Shown one piece after another: positions 48,777 through 60,168 of a stretch of DNA of 64,000 nt (its first letter is position 1; each line of letters starts with the position of its first letter). Position numbers and translations under genes: made by a program. The DNA is from an uncultured Kiritimatiellota bacterium (GTDB lineage: Bacteria > Verrucomicrobiota > Kiritimatiellia > RFP12 > DVOR01): the NCBI GenBank assembly GCA_944389585.1, contig CALXMW010000001.1:71748-135747 (forward strand). Direction: 5' to 3'. The notes under the pieces were generated by a model. That model worked only from the letters and a program-made list of their open reading frames with translations, had not been told where the DNA came from and searched no databases.

Positions 48777-48816
48777 GGAAGTTTGGAAGTTTAGAGGCTT
48801 GGAGGCTTGGTCGCTT
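48777..48816. repeat. octamer array, left inverted end of the cassette
   Basis: Five tandem units GGAAGTTT, GGAAGTTT, AGAGGCTT, GGAGGCTT and GGTCGCTT. It is the inverted counterpart of 49199-49230, together bounding a four-helix-bundle gene. Confidence 0.92.
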
Positions 48817-49176
48817 CAGAGGTCAGCTTCCGGACGAAGGCATTGATCTGGCGCGCCTGAGACTCGATACCAACGCGAGCCTCCTCGGTGTAAGACAAAT
48901 ATCCGTAAGCGTGGGCAAGCTCGAGCTGCGTATCCAACTCCGCCAATGCCCCCCCCGTGCAATCCCAAGGAAATGGGCGAAGTCTGCCGCCCCTCGACGC
49001 GATGAGCCCTCTGCGATGTTGGAAGGGATGGAAACAGAAGTCCTGCTGATTTGCGAATAAAGGCCAAAACGTTCTTCCTTCGGGAAATCCCGAATCAATT
49101 CATGCACGTATTTGGCAAGCGCCATCCCGCGCTTCCAAATCTCCAAATCACGATGCTTGAACTGTTTTCCCGTCAT
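48791..49176 (-). pseudogene. four-helix-bundle (23S rRNA IVP type) protein, frameshifted at G8
   Basis: Frame 1 from ATG 49176 gives MTGKQFKHRDLEIWKRGM...YSQISRTSVSIPSNIAEGSSRRG, typical of the short four-helix-bundle proteins found in rRNA intervening sequences and as stand-alone genes. After DFAHFLGIARG a run of eight G (48949-48956 as C on the plus strand) shifts the frame. The second frame continues with ALAELDTQLELAHAYGYLS, EARVGIESQARQINAFVRKL and ends at TAA 48791-48793 inside the octamer array. Six or nine G would restore a protein of about 128 aa. It is a pseudogene, a phase-variable gene or a sequencing slip. Function of the family is unknown. Confidence 0.85.
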
Positions 49177-49198
49177 AGCGACTGACCTCTGAGGCACC

Positions 49199-49230
49199 AA
49201 GCTTCCAAGCCTCCAACCTTCCGAACTTCC
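49199..49230. repeat. octamer array, right inverted end of the cassette
   Basis: Four units AAGCTTCC, AAGCCTCC, AACCTTCC and GAACTTCC abut the atpB stop codon exactly. Read on the minus strand they are GGAAGTTC, GGAAGGTT, GGAGGCTT and GGAAGCTT, nearly matching the left array read inwards. Confidence 0.92.
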
Positions 49231-50526
49231 TTACCGCTTGGGCCAGAACTTGTCGGAGAGTTTGGTGGGAATGCCGGTTTCCATGGGCTCGAAGCAGTCG
49301 GCGAGGATCTGCCAGCCCAGGTCGAGGGCCTGCTCCAGGGGGATGTTGACGGAGAGATCCATCATCTTTTCCTCAAAGCGGGCGCCGTAGCGCAGGAGCT
49401 TCTTGTCCCACTCGCTCATGCGGAAGCCCATGGATTGCTTTTCGGCGGCGTCCTTGTACTGGGCGTAGAGCTTGATCATCGCGTCCATGATGGTGCGGTG
49501 GTCTTCGCGGGTGTCTTTGTTGACCTGCTGCTTGAGGCGGGAGAGGGAGCCGAAGGGCTCGATGCGGCCGTTGCGGAGGTAGAATTGGCCCTCGGTGATG
49601 TAGCCGGTGTTGTCGGGAACGGGGTGCGTGACGTCGTCGCCGGGCATGGTGGTGACGGCGAGGATGGTGATGGAGCCGGCGCCCTCGAAGTCAACGGCCT
49701 TCTCGTAGCGGGCGGCGAGCTGGGAATAGAGGTCGCCGGGGTAGCCGCGGTTGGAGGGGATCTGCTCCATGGTGATGGCGATCTCCTTCATCGCGTCGGC
49801 GAAGGAGGTCATGTCCGTGAGCAGGACGAGGACGCGCTTGCCTTTGAGGGCGAACTGCTCGGCCACGGCCAGCGAAACGTCCGGCACGAGCATGCACTCG
49901 ACCACGGGGTCGGCGGCGGTGTGGACGAACATGACGGTGCGCGAGAGCGCGCCCGAGGCGTCGAGCTTGTCGCGGAAGGCGAGGTAGTCGTCGTGCTTCA
50001 GGCCCATGCCGCCGAGGATGATGACGTCGACCTCGGCCTGGAGGGCGATGCGCGCGAGGAGCTCGTTGTAGGGCTCGCCGGCGCGGGCGAAGATGGGGAG
50101 CTTCTGGCTTTCGACGAGGGTGTTGAAGACGTCGATCATCGGGATGCCGGTGCGCACCATGTGGCGCGGGATGATGCGCTTGGCAGGGTTGACCGAGGGC
50201 GTGCCGATGTCGGTGGGGCGCATCGTCAGCTCGGGGCCGTTGTCGCGGGGCTTGGCCGAGCCGGTGAAGACGCGCCCCAAAAGCTCATCGCCGAAGGGCA
50301 CCTGCATCGGGTGGCCCAGGAAGCGCACCTGCGCGTCGGTGGCCACGCCGCGGGCGCCGGCGAAGACCTGGAGGGTGACCTCGTCGCCGGCGAGCTTGAT
50401 GACCTGCGCCAGCGAGGTGCCGACGCGGGAGTCGATCTCGGCGAGCTCGCGGTTCCTGACGCCCTCGGCGCGGAGGGTGACGACGGAGCCGGAGATGTTG
50501 TCGATCTGGTGGTAGAGCTTACGCAT
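49231..50526 (-). CDS. atpB: V/A-type ATPase subunit B
   Basis: The protein has 431 aa. The non-catalytic nucleotide-binding-type subunit lacks a classic Walker A, as expected for the family. It opens with a beta-barrel (1-75). [20 protein letters not shown] and the strand [11 protein letters not shown] follow. [20 protein letters not shown] near 240 and [20 protein letters not shown] near 263 are signature stretches. It overlaps the atpA stop by eight bases and pairs with subunit A in the hexamer. The operon continues into an inserted cassette before atpD. Confidence 0.96.
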   Translation of the reverse strand: MRKLYHQIDNISGSVVTLRAEGVRNRELAEIDSRVGTSLAQVIKLAGDEVTLQVFAGARGVATDAQVRFLGHPMQVPFGDELLGRVFTGSAKPRDNGPELTMRPTDIGTPSVNPAKRIIPRHMVRTGIPMIDVFNTLVESQKLPIFARAGEPYNELLARIALQAEVDVIILGGMGLKHDDYLAFRDKLDASGALSRTVMFVHTAADPVVECMLVPDVSLAVAEQFALKGKRVLVLLTDMTSFADAMKEIAITMEQIPSNRGYPGDLYSQLAARYEKAVDFEGAGSITILAVTTMPGDDVTHPVPDNTGYITEGQFYLRNGRIEPFGSLSRLKQQVNKDTREDHRTIMDAMIKLYAQYKDAAEKQSMGFRMSEWDKKLLRYGARFEEKMMDLSVNIPLEQALDLGWQILADCFEPMETGIPTKLSDKFWPKR

Positions 50527-52261
50527 GGGGGGCCTCCGCGACGAAGTTGAGCACGGCCTCGCGGCGGGCGTCGTAGTCCGGGCCGCCCTGCGGGGTGTTG
50601 TTCCAATCGATGAACGCCTGCTGGAGGCGCAGGAAGGCGCGGCGGGCCTCGGCCTTGTCGGCGTAGGCGTAGCGGGCGGCGACGATCCGCTCGAGCACGC
50701 CGAAGGCCTCGCGCTGGCGCGCCACGGGGCAGCAGGCATCCACCTCGTTGAAGGCGTTCTGCTGCAGGTAGACCGCGTCGATGAGCTCCTTCTTGAGGAA
50801 ATCCATGAAGTCGTCCATCGCCGTGCCCTCCTCGCCGACGACCTTCATCATCTGCTCGACGTCCGCGCCCTTGCGCAGAAGCCCGCGCAGGGCCTCGACG
50901 CGCGGCTGCTCGATGACGGAGGGATACTTGCTCCACGAGTCCAACGGGTCGATGGCCGGGTAGCGCCGCGCGTCGGAACGGGCACGGGAGAGGCCGTGGA
51001 AGGCGCCGACCACCTTGAGCGTGGCCTGGGTGACGGGCTCGTCGAAGTTGCCGCCCGCGGGCGAGACCGTGCCGCCGATGGTGACCGAGCCGACGGTGCC
51101 GTCCTTGAGGCGAACGCGCCCGGCGCGCTCGTAGAAGCCCGCGATGACCGATTCCAGGTAGGCCGGGAAGGCCTCGTCGCCGGGGATCTCCTCCAGTCGG
51201 CCGGACATCTCGCGCAGGGCCTGCGCCCAGCGGGAGGTGGAATCGGCCAGCAGGAGCACGTTCAACCCCATCTGGCGGTAGTAGCCCGCCAAGGTGACGG
51301 CGGTGTAGACGGAGGCCTCGCGCGCCGCCACGGGCATGGACGAGGTGTTGCAGATGATGACGGTGCGATCCATCAGCGTGCGGCCCGTCTTCGGGTCGGT
51401 CAGCTCGGGGAACTCGCGCAGGGTCTCGACGACCTCGCCGGCGCGCTCGCCGCACGCGGCCACGATGACGATGTCCACGTCAGCGTACTGCGAGGTCTGG
51501 TGCTGGATCACCGTCTTGCCCGCGCCGAAGGGCCCCGGGATGCAATAGGTGCCGCCCACGGCCACCGGGAAGAAGGTGTCCACCGAGCGGATGCCCGTGG
51601 AGAGCGTCTCGGTGGGGCGCAGACGCTCGGCGTAGCACGTGATGGGCAGCTTCACGGGCCAGCGCTGCATCAGCTTCACCTCATGCTCCTGGCCCTTGGC
51701 GTCGACCGCCACGGCCACCGTGTCCTCCACCGTGTACTCACCAGCGGGGGCCACGGACTTCACCGTGTAGACGCCGCGCCACGCGAAGGGGATCATGATG
51801 CGGTGGGTGTGAACGCCCTCGGGCACCGTGCCCACCGTCTCGCCCGCCGTCAGGCGGTCGCCAGGCTGGGCCACGGGCGTGAAGGCCCACTTCGCCGCGC
51901 GGTCGAGCGAGGGCAGATAGGTGCCGCGCTGCAGGAAGAAGCCGCACTGCTCGGCCAACTCCGGGAGCGGGTTCAGCAGGCCGTCGTAGACGCGCCCGAG
52001 CAGGCCCGGGCCGAGCTCCGCGGCGAGCAGGTCGCCGGAGAACTCCAGCGCGTCGCCCACCTTCAGGTCGCGCGTGTCCTCGAAGACCTGCATGTCCGCG
52101 ACGCCGTTGCGCACGCGCACAATCTCGCTCATCAGCCGCAGGGGGCGCTCCCCGCCCGGGATGCAGGCGTAGCCCACCTCGTTCTGCGCCACGGCCCCGG
52201 TGAACGCCACCGTGATCATGTTGCCGTTGACGCCTGTCACCTTGCCAATCGTCTTGTCCAT
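50519..52261 (-). CDS. atpA: V/A-type ATPase catalytic subunit A
   Basis: The protein has 580 aa, normal length. Walker A is [13 protein letters not shown] near 227-239, and the catalytic Glu lies in [15 protein letters not shown] near 255. [20 protein letters not shown] near 320 and [17 protein letters not shown] near 380 are diagnostic of subunit A, including the A-specific non-homologous region (about 110-185). It hydrolyses or makes ATP with subunit B. It follows the DUF2764 gene by seven bases. Confidence 0.97.
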   Translation of the reverse strand: MDKTIGKVTGVNGNMITVAFTGAVAQNEVGYACIPGGERPLRLMSEIVRVRNGVADMQVFEDTRDLKVGDALEFSGDLLAAELGPGLLGRVYDGLLNPLPELAEQCGFFLQRGTYLPSLDRAAKWAFTPVAQPGDRLTAGETVGTVPEGVHTHRIMIPFAWRGVYTVKSVAPAGEYTVEDTVAVAVDAKGQEHEVKLMQRWPVKLPITCYAERLRPTETLSTGIRSVDTFFPVAVGGTYCIPGPFGAGKTVIQHQTSQYADVDIVIVAACGERAGEVVETLREFPELTDPKTGRTLMDRTVIICNTSSMPVAAREASVYTAVTLAGYYRQMGLNVLLLADSTSRWAQALREMSGRLEEIPGDEAFPAYLESVIAGFYERAGRVRLKDGTVGSVTIGGTVSPAGGNFDEPVTQATLKVVGAFHGLSRARSDARRYPAIDPLDSWSKYPSVIEQPRVEALRGLLRKGADVEQMMKVVGEEGTAMDDFMDFLKKELIDAVYLQQNAFNEVDACCPVARQREAFGVLERIVAARYAYADKAEARRAFLRLQQAFIDWNNTPQGGPDYDARREAVLNFVAEAPHA

Positions 52262-52268
52262 AGTCACC

Positions 52269-52793
52269 TCAAAGCGTCTGTTTGGGGAGCGCGGCCTCCA
52301 GCCGCCCCCGCCCCTTGTCCGCGTCCAACGCCGCGCGGCGCAGGGCCAGGCGCAGGCGCACCGCGTAGGCGAAGACCTGCCCCTTCGCCATCGGGTCGAA
52401 CCCGCCCAGCTCGTCGGCCGCGGCCCAGCGGGCGCGGTCAAGCGCCTCCTCGCGCGCCAAGGGGTCCGGCGCGCCCTCGAAGGCCGCGTCCACCAGGCGC
52501 GTCAGCCACACCGGGCAGGCGTCCGTCTCGGGCGGCGCGAAGGCCCCCGCGCCCTGCCCCCGGCGCGCCAGGCGGCGGCGGCCGACGGCGCCGTCGATGG
52601 CGGCCTCCAGCGCCTGCCACCTGCGGGCCGCGGGATGGTCGCAGGCCTCGCCGCGGACGAGGGCCGCCGCGCACGCGGCGTCCTTCTCGGAAAGCGCGGC
52701 GGCGCAGGCCTCGGCGAAGGCCTCGGCCGTCAGCCGCGGCGCGCGGCCGTAGTCGAGCATCGGCAGGGAGGCCAGCAGATAACCCAGGCTCAC
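52269..52793 (-). CDS. DUF2764 V-ATPase operon protein
   Basis: The protein has 174 aa, starting MSLGYLLASLPMLDYGRAP. The Y-x-L-A-S-L-P opening and position between subunits E and A match DUF2764 proteins, a family known from the V-type operons of Bacteroidetes, spirochaetes and chlamydiae. It is helical, Ala/Arg-rich and cytoplasmic, and probably fills a peripheral or central stalk role in operons without separate C, F or G genes. It begins two bases after subunit E. Confidence 0.75.
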   Translation of the reverse strand: MSLGYLLASLPMLDYGRAPRLTAEAFAEACAAALSEKDAACAAALVRGEACDHPAARRWQALEAAIDGAVGRRRLARRGQGAGAFAPPETDACPVWLTRLVDAAFEGAPDPLAREEALDRARWAAADELGGFDPMAKGQVFAYAVRLRLALRRAALDADKGRGRLEAALPKQTL

Positions 52794-52795
52794 GC

Positions 52796-53371
52796 TCAGG
52801 CCCCCAGGAGCTTGGCCAGCTGCGGGCGCAGGAGGGCGGCGAGCGCCTCGCGCACGGCCTCGCCGGAGAAGTCGTGCTCCACGCGCCCGCCGTCCAGGCG
52901 CACCTTGAAGCCCGTGCCCATCTGCGCGTTGGTGACGACCGTGGCGCCGCCCTGCTTGGCCAGGCGGGCCTTGAGGGCCTCGGCCAGGCCGGGGGCGGCC
53001 TCGAGGGTCACCTCGCCGTCCTTGAGATAGGCCTTGACGGCGGCCTCGGCGAGGGCCTCGACGCTCCGGCCCTGGGCAAGGGCCTCGTCCACCGCGCCGC
53101 CGAGCGTCCGCTCAAAGAGGGCTTCGACGTCCTGCCCCAGCTTCAGGAGCACGTCGCGCGCGGCCTGGCGGATGGTCGCCTCCGCGCCCTGGGCCAGGCG
53201 CTCGGCGTCGACCTTGGCGCGGTCGCGCTCGGCCTGGGCCTCGGCCTTTGCCTTGGCGAGGGTTTCCGCCGCCTCTTTCTGGGCCTTGGCGACGATCTCC
53301 GCCGCCTCCCGTTTCGCGGCCTCAACGCCGTCGGTGCGGATTTTCTCCAGAAGCGCGTCCAGGTTTTCCAT
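52796..53371 (-). CDS. atpE: V/A-type ATPase subunit E (peripheral stalk)
   Basis: The protein has 191 aa. A long N-terminal helix rich in Ala, Glu, Lys and Arg (about 10-80, EAAEIVAKAQKEAAETLAKA) is followed by a compact C-terminal domain that binds subunits A and B. First gene of the operon; ATG 53371 follows a weak AAAGGGA site. The operon is the short bacterial form: E, DUF2764, A, B, D, I, K. Confidence 0.88.
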   Translation of the reverse strand: MENLDALLEKIRTDGVEAAKREAAEIVAKAQKEAAETLAKAKAEAQAERDRAKVDAERLAQGAEATIRQAARDVLLKLGQDVEALFERTLGGAVDEALAQGRSVEALAEAAVKAYLKDGEVTLEAAPGLAEALKARLAKQGGATVVTNAQMGTGFKVRLDGGRVEHDFSGEAVREALAALLRPQLAKLLGA

Positions 53372-53406
53372 GCTCGTGTCCCTTTCCTGAAGGATAATCG
53401 CGCAAA

Positions 53407-53436
53407 AGCATACCAAATCCCCGCCGCGGCGGTCAA
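53407..53436 (-). promoter_or_regulatory. promoter of the V/A-ATPase operon
   Basis: On the minus strand the boxes are TTGACC (53431-53436), an 18 nt spacer and TATGCT (53407-53412) with a TGG extension. A short leader of about 30 bases follows. Confidence 0.75.
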
Positions 53437-53524
53437 TATACAAACCTTAGGGTCAGGCAAGGGAATCGTTAGTTTTCCGTTTCGCCGGGCCGTGGGAAAA
53501 AGCCGTGCGCGAAGCGGCGGTTTT

Positions 53525-53533
53525 TGGTATGAT
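53525..53533 (+). promoter_or_regulatory. extended -10 promoter of the aminotransferase operon
   Basis: TGG plus TATGAT (53528-53533), divergent from the ATPase promoter. Transcription near 53540 excludes an in-frame GTG at 53536 and favours GTG 53560. Confidence 0.6.
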
Positions 53534-53559
53534 GAGTGCGCTTTCGGAGCCGTAAGGAC

Positions 53560-54528
53560 GTGAAAGAGCTGCAAGCGAGCGAGTTCGTCGAGGCCCTGCG
53601 TGGGAGCACCCACGCGGGGAAGACGGCCTATTACCTTTTCTATTCCAGCCTGTGGGACGCCTTCGTGCGTGAGCCGGCGCTGATGGTGGTGCCCTTCGCG
53701 GACCATCTGGCGCACCGGGGCGACGGCGTCTTCGAGACGATGAAGTGCGTGGACGGCGCGGTCTACAACCTCGAGGCGCACCTGCACCGTCTGCGCCGCA
53801 GCGCGTACCAGATCGGCCTGGCCTTCCACCGCGGCCCGGAGGCCCTGCGCGAGAAGGTCTTGGAGGCGCTGGCGGCCGCCGGCCAACGCGACTGCTCGGT
53901 GCGCGTGGTGCTGAGCCGCGGGCCCGGCGGGATGGGCGTCTCGCCCACGGAGAGCGAGGCCTCGGCCCTCTACATCCTGGTCTACGGCGCCGGGCGGCCC
54001 TTCATGGAGCGCAAGCCCGGGGGCGCGCGCCTGCGCCTGAGCGCGGTGCCGCCCAAGCACCCGGACTTCGCCACCGCCAAGACGTGCAACTACATCCCCA
54101 ACGTCCTCATGAAGATGGAGGCCGAGGCCTGGGGCGTCGACTTCACCGTCGGCGCGGACGGGCGCGGGCACATCACCGAGGGCGCCACCGAGAACGTCGG
54201 CATCGTCTCCAAGGGCGGCACGCTCGCCTTCCCGCCGCTCGACGCCGTCCTCGCCGGCACCACGATGCTGCGCGTGGCCGAGCTGGCGCAGGGGCTGGAG
54301 GCGCAGGGCCTGCTGCGCGGCGTGGTCTTCCGCCCCATCCGCGTGGAGGAGCTGGCCGAGGCGCGCGAGATCCTGGTGGTGGGCACGACGCTGAACGTGG
54401 CCTCGGCCGTGGAATGGGAGGGCCGGCCCGTCGGCGACGGCAAGCCCGGGCCCATCGGCCGCGCGCTCGACGAGATGATTTTGCGCGACACCCGCGGGAA
54501 CGCGGCGCTGCGCACCGCCTATCTGTGA
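53560..54528 (+). CDS. class IV aminotransferase (branched-chain or D-amino-acid aminotransferase-like)
   Basis: From GTG 53560 (GGAG 10 bases upstream) the protein has 322 aa. PLP fold-type IV features: HRGDGVFETMKCVDGAVYNL near 48-67, with the Arg before the VFE strand; the PLP lysine in the AKTCNYIPNVLMKMEA segment near 170; and the phosphate-site Glu in ITEGATENVGIV near 205. Family members include IlvE, D-amino-acid transaminase and aminodeoxychorismate lyase. The sequence does not decide among them. An ilvD gene elsewhere makes an IlvE role possible. Followed by a PTS EIIA-like gene after 18 bases. Confidence 0.82.
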   Translation: MKELQASEFVEALRGSTHAGKTAYYLFYSSLWDAFVREPALMVVPFADHLAHRGDGVFETMKCVDGAVYNLEAHLHRLRRSAYQIGLAFHRGPEALREKVLEALAAAGQRDCSVRVVLSRGPGGMGVSPTESEASALYILVYGAGRPFMERKPGGARLRLSAVPPKHPDFATAKTCNYIPNVLMKMEAEAWGVDFTVGADGRGHITEGATENVGIVSKGGTLAFPPLDAVLAGTTMLRVAELAQGLEAQGLLRGVVFRPIRVEELAEAREILVVGTTLNVASAVEWEGRPVGDGKPGPIGRALDEMILRDTRGNAALRTAYL

Positions 54529-54546
54529 TTTGACAAGGAAACCCCT

Positions 54547-55002
54547 ATGAGCACCTACGACACGATGTTGGACAAGGCCGTGGTCATCAACTCCCTCAAG
54601 GGCGAGGACATCTTCGGCGTCATCGCCGAGCTGGTCGACGCCCTGGTCGCCGCCGGCGCCCTCCCCGAGGACAAGCGCGAGGACGCCAAGCAGGCCGTCG
54701 TCCGCCGCGAGATGTCCGCCTCCACCGTCATGCCCGGCGAGATCGCCCTCCCCCACGGCCGCACCGACGTGGTGGCCGAGCTCGCCTGCGCCATCGGCAT
54801 CCACAAGGAAGGCTTCCCGGCCGACGCGCCCGACGACGAGCCCACGCGCGTGGTCATCCTCATGCTCGTGCCCCCCGCCGCCGGCTCGGGCTACATCGCC
54901 TTCCTCGGCAGCGTCAGCCGCACGCTGATGGACGCCGACAAGCGCGCCGCCATGATCGCCGCCACCGACCGCGAGGGCGTCCTCGCCGTCCTGCGCGATT
55001 GA
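54547..55002 (+). CDS. PTS EIIA-like protein (fructose/nitrogen type)
   Basis: The protein has 151 aa. The phosphoacceptor His lies in EIALPHGRTDVV near 76, after STVMPGEI, as in the PTS-EIIA type 2 domain of PtsN and FruA. The rest fits the domain: VVILMLVPPAAGSGYIAFLG and SVSRTL. No sugar-specific permease gene is adjacent, so a regulatory PtsN-like role is more likely than transport, but this is inference. ATG 54547 has AAGGAAA upstream. Sits between the aminotransferase and ileS genes. Confidence 0.82.
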   Translation: MSTYDTMLDKAVVINSLKGEDIFGVIAELVDALVAAGALPEDKREDAKQAVVRREMSASTVMPGEIALPHGRTDVVAELACAIGIHKEGFPADAPDDEPTRVVILMLVPPAAGSGYIAFLGSVSRTLMDADKRAAMIAATDREGVLAVLRD

Positions 55003-55023
55003 TTCCCCGCACCAAAGGAAACC

Positions 55024-58155
<3,132 letters not shown>

Positions 58156-58159
58156 CCCC

Positions 58160-58192
58160 AAAAAGAAGGCGCCCCACCCGGGCGCCTTTCTT
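58160..58192 (+). terminator. ileS terminator
   Basis: GGCGCCC pairs with GGGCGCC around CACCC, followed by TTTCTTCT. It lies within 15 bases of the ileS stop. Confidence 0.85.
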
Positions 58193-58342
58193 CTCCCGCC
58201 GCGGCGTTCGCCCCGGCGCTTCTTGTCCATGCGCGCCGGCTCGCGGGCCACGGGCCCGGCTACTGCCCCACCCCGCATGGGGCGCGGGGGCTGGCCGGCC
58301 GCCTCGCCCGTGCGGGGCTCGGAATGGCGCGGGGCGGTTGCC

Positions 58343-58381
58343 AAAAAGAGCCGCGCGCGGGTGGGATGGGCCCGCGCGCGA
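58343..58381 (-). terminator. folE terminator
   Basis: On the minus strand CGCGCGCGGG pairs with CCCGCGCGCG across a nine-base loop and is followed by GCTCTTTTT. The region 58193-58342 between the two terminators is GC-rich and holds no gene I can support. Confidence 0.85.
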
Positions 58382-58407
58382 GATTTTGAGGGAGGGATGG
58401 GGCAGGG

Positions 58408-58974
58408 TTATTTGACGAGGGACATGAACTCGGCGCGGACGGAGGGGGAGGTGCGGAAGGAGCCGAGGACGGAGGAGGTGACGGTGAGGGCGTTCTGCTT
58501 TTCGACGCCGCGCATCATCATGCAGAGGTGGGCGCAGCTCATGACGACGCCGACGCCTTCGGCGCCGGTGATTTCCTGGATGGCGTGGGCGATTTCCTCG
58601 GTGAGGCGCTCTTGGATTTGGAGGCGGCGGGCGTAGCAGTCGACGATGCGGGCGATTTTGCTGAGGCCGACGACGTGGCCGTCGGCGATGTAGCCGACGT
58701 GGCAGCGGCCGTAGAAGGGGAGGAGGTGGTGCTCGCAGAGGGAGTAGACCTCGATGTCGCGGACGATGACCATGTTGTTGGCGGCGGACTGGAAGACGGC
58801 GCCGTTCAACACGTCTTGAGGGGTTTGGCGGTAGCCTTGGGTGAGGGTGGCGAGGGCCTTGGCGACGCGCTCGGGGGTCTTGAGGAGGCCTTCGCGGTCG
58901 GGATTCTCGCCGAGCTCGGCGAGGATTTCGCGGACAAGCTGGGCGAGGCGGGTTTGGTCGGGTTGCTTCAGCAT
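58408..58974 (-). CDS. folE: GTP cyclohydrolase I
   Basis: The protein has 188 aa. FolE turns GTP into dihydroneopterin triphosphate for folate or other pterins. Zinc ligands are visible as C and H in [12 protein letters not shown] near 80 and C in [10 protein letters not shown] near 150; [16 protein letters not shown] and [12 protein letters not shown] are conserved stretches. ATG 58974 overlaps the end of the M24 peptidase gene by seven bases, so the two are translated together. Confidence 0.96.
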   Translation of the reverse strand: MLKQPDQTRLAQLVREILAELGENPDREGLLKTPERVAKALATLTQGYRQTPQDVLNGAVFQSAANNMVIVRDIEVYSLCEHHLLPFYGRCHVGYIADGHVVGLSKIARIVDCYARRLQIQERLTEEIAHAIQEITGAEGVGVVMSCAHLCMMMRGVEKQNALTVTSSVLGSFRTSPSVRAEFMSLVK

Positions 58975-60047
58975 GGGAGGACGAGGCGATGGGGGGTGTG
59001 GGAGAGGATCTCGCAGCCGGTTTCGGTGACGACGAGGAGGTCTTCGATGCGGACGCCGACTTGGCCGGGGATGTAGATGCCCGGTTCGTCGGTGATGACC
59101 ATGCCTGGCTTGAGGACGGTGTCGCAGGTCTTGGAGAAGCCGGGCATTTCGTGGATTTCGAGGCCGACGCTGTGGCCGAGGGAGTGGTCGTAGTAGTCGG
59201 CGTAGCCGTATTTGCCGATGATGTCGCGGGAGAGTTTGTCGAGGTCGCAGCAGCGGAGGCCGGGTTTGACGGCGGCGGCGACGGCTTGGTTGGCTTCGAG
59301 GACGATGTCGAAGATTTCGTTGAAGCGGGGGGTGGGGATGCCGTAGAAGAGGGTGCGCGTCATGTCGGAGCAGTAGCCGTCGACCTTGACGCCCATGTCG
59401 ATGAGGAGCTCGGAATTGGGCTGGAGGACGGTGGCGTCGGGCTGGTGGTGGCATTCGACGGCGTTGGCGCCGGCGCAGAGGATGGGGTCGAAGGATTCGA
59501 CGAGGCCGCGGGCGGCTTCGGCCATGCGGAAGTGGCGGAGCATCTCAAGCTCGCTCATGCCGGGGCGGAAGGTTTCGAGGAGATCGGCAAGGAGGGCGTC
59601 GTTGGCGGCGGCGGAGCGGCGGATGGCATCGATCTCGCGGGGGGATTTGACGCCGCGGATGGCGGAGACGAGGCTGGTGACGCTGGCCATCTTGGCGTGG
59701 GAGAGGGCCTCCTGGAGGGGGAGGTATTGGGCGACGGTGAGGGAGCCTTCGTAGCCGACGGTGCCCCAGCTTTTGCCCATGGCGGCGTAATCGGCGAGCT
59801 GCTCTTTGGCGGGCTTGAACTTGCGGATTTCGACGCCGGTGAGGAGGCGGTGGGCGACTTCGAGGTAGCGGAAGTCGGTGTAGAAGATGGGGGTGCCTTG
59901 GCGTTCGACGAGGAGGAGGCCGTTGCTGGTCTCGAGGCCGGTGAAGTAGAGGCGGTTGACGGGGGTGTAGAGGAAGGCGGCGTCGATGCCTTCGGCGGCC
60001 ATGGCGCCTTGGAGGCGTTCGATGCGGGAGAGGTGTTCGGTGTCCAT
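58968..60047 (-). CDS. M24 family Xaa-Pro peptidase
   Basis: The protein has 359 aa. An N-terminal creatinase-like domain (1-130) precedes the pita-bread catalytic domain. Five metal ligands are in order: D in [12 protein letters not shown] (two Asp, near 217 and 228), H in [10 protein letters not shown] near 293, E in DEPGIYI near 324 and E in VRIEDLLV near 338. It removes N-terminal residues before proline or a related dipeptide in the cytoplasm. It sits between gpmI and folE; a palindromic element occupies the gap before it. Confidence 0.9.
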   Translation of the reverse strand: MDTEHLSRIERLQGAMAAEGIDAAFLYTPVNRLYFTGLETSNGLLLVERQGTPIFYTDFRYLEVAHRLLTGVEIRKFKPAKEQLADYAAMGKSWGTVGYEGSLTVAQYLPLQEALSHAKMASVTSLVSAIRGVKSPREIDAIRRSAAANDALLADLLETFRPGMSELEMLRHFRMAEAARGLVESFDPILCAGANAVECHHQPDATVLQPNSELLIDMGVKVDGYCSDMTRTLFYGIPTPRFNEIFDIVLEANQAVAAAVKPGLRCCDLDKLSRDIIGKYGYADYYDHSLGHSVGLEIHEMPGFSKTCDTVLKPGMVITDEPGIYIPGQVGVRIEDLLVVTETGCEILSHTPHRLVLPC

Positions 60048-60062
60048 GATTTGCCTAGAAGG

Positions 60063-60150
60063 CGGAAAGCGGGGAACGGGGCGACGGGGCGCCCTTCCGG
60101 CAGGGCCTCGCCCGTCGCGCGCAAGCGTGCGCTCCGTTCCCCGTTTTCCG
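60063..60150. repeat. long GC-rich imperfect palindrome
   Basis: An outer stem of 17 pairs (CGGAAAGCGGGGAACGG with CCGTTCCCCGTTTTCCG, one G-T pair) encloses a second stem GCGACGGG/CCCGTCGC with an inner GCCC/GGGC, and a small hairpin GCGC-AAGCGT-GCGC. It fills the gap between gpmI and the M24 gene and may be a REP-like element or a strong stem between operon genes. Confidence 0.85.
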
Positions 60151-60168
60151 TCCTCCTTTTTCCGGTCT

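Noticed and set aside
58193-58342. Small basic protein on the minus strand between two terminators
   Set aside because: No ribosome site, biased composition and position between two opposing terminators.
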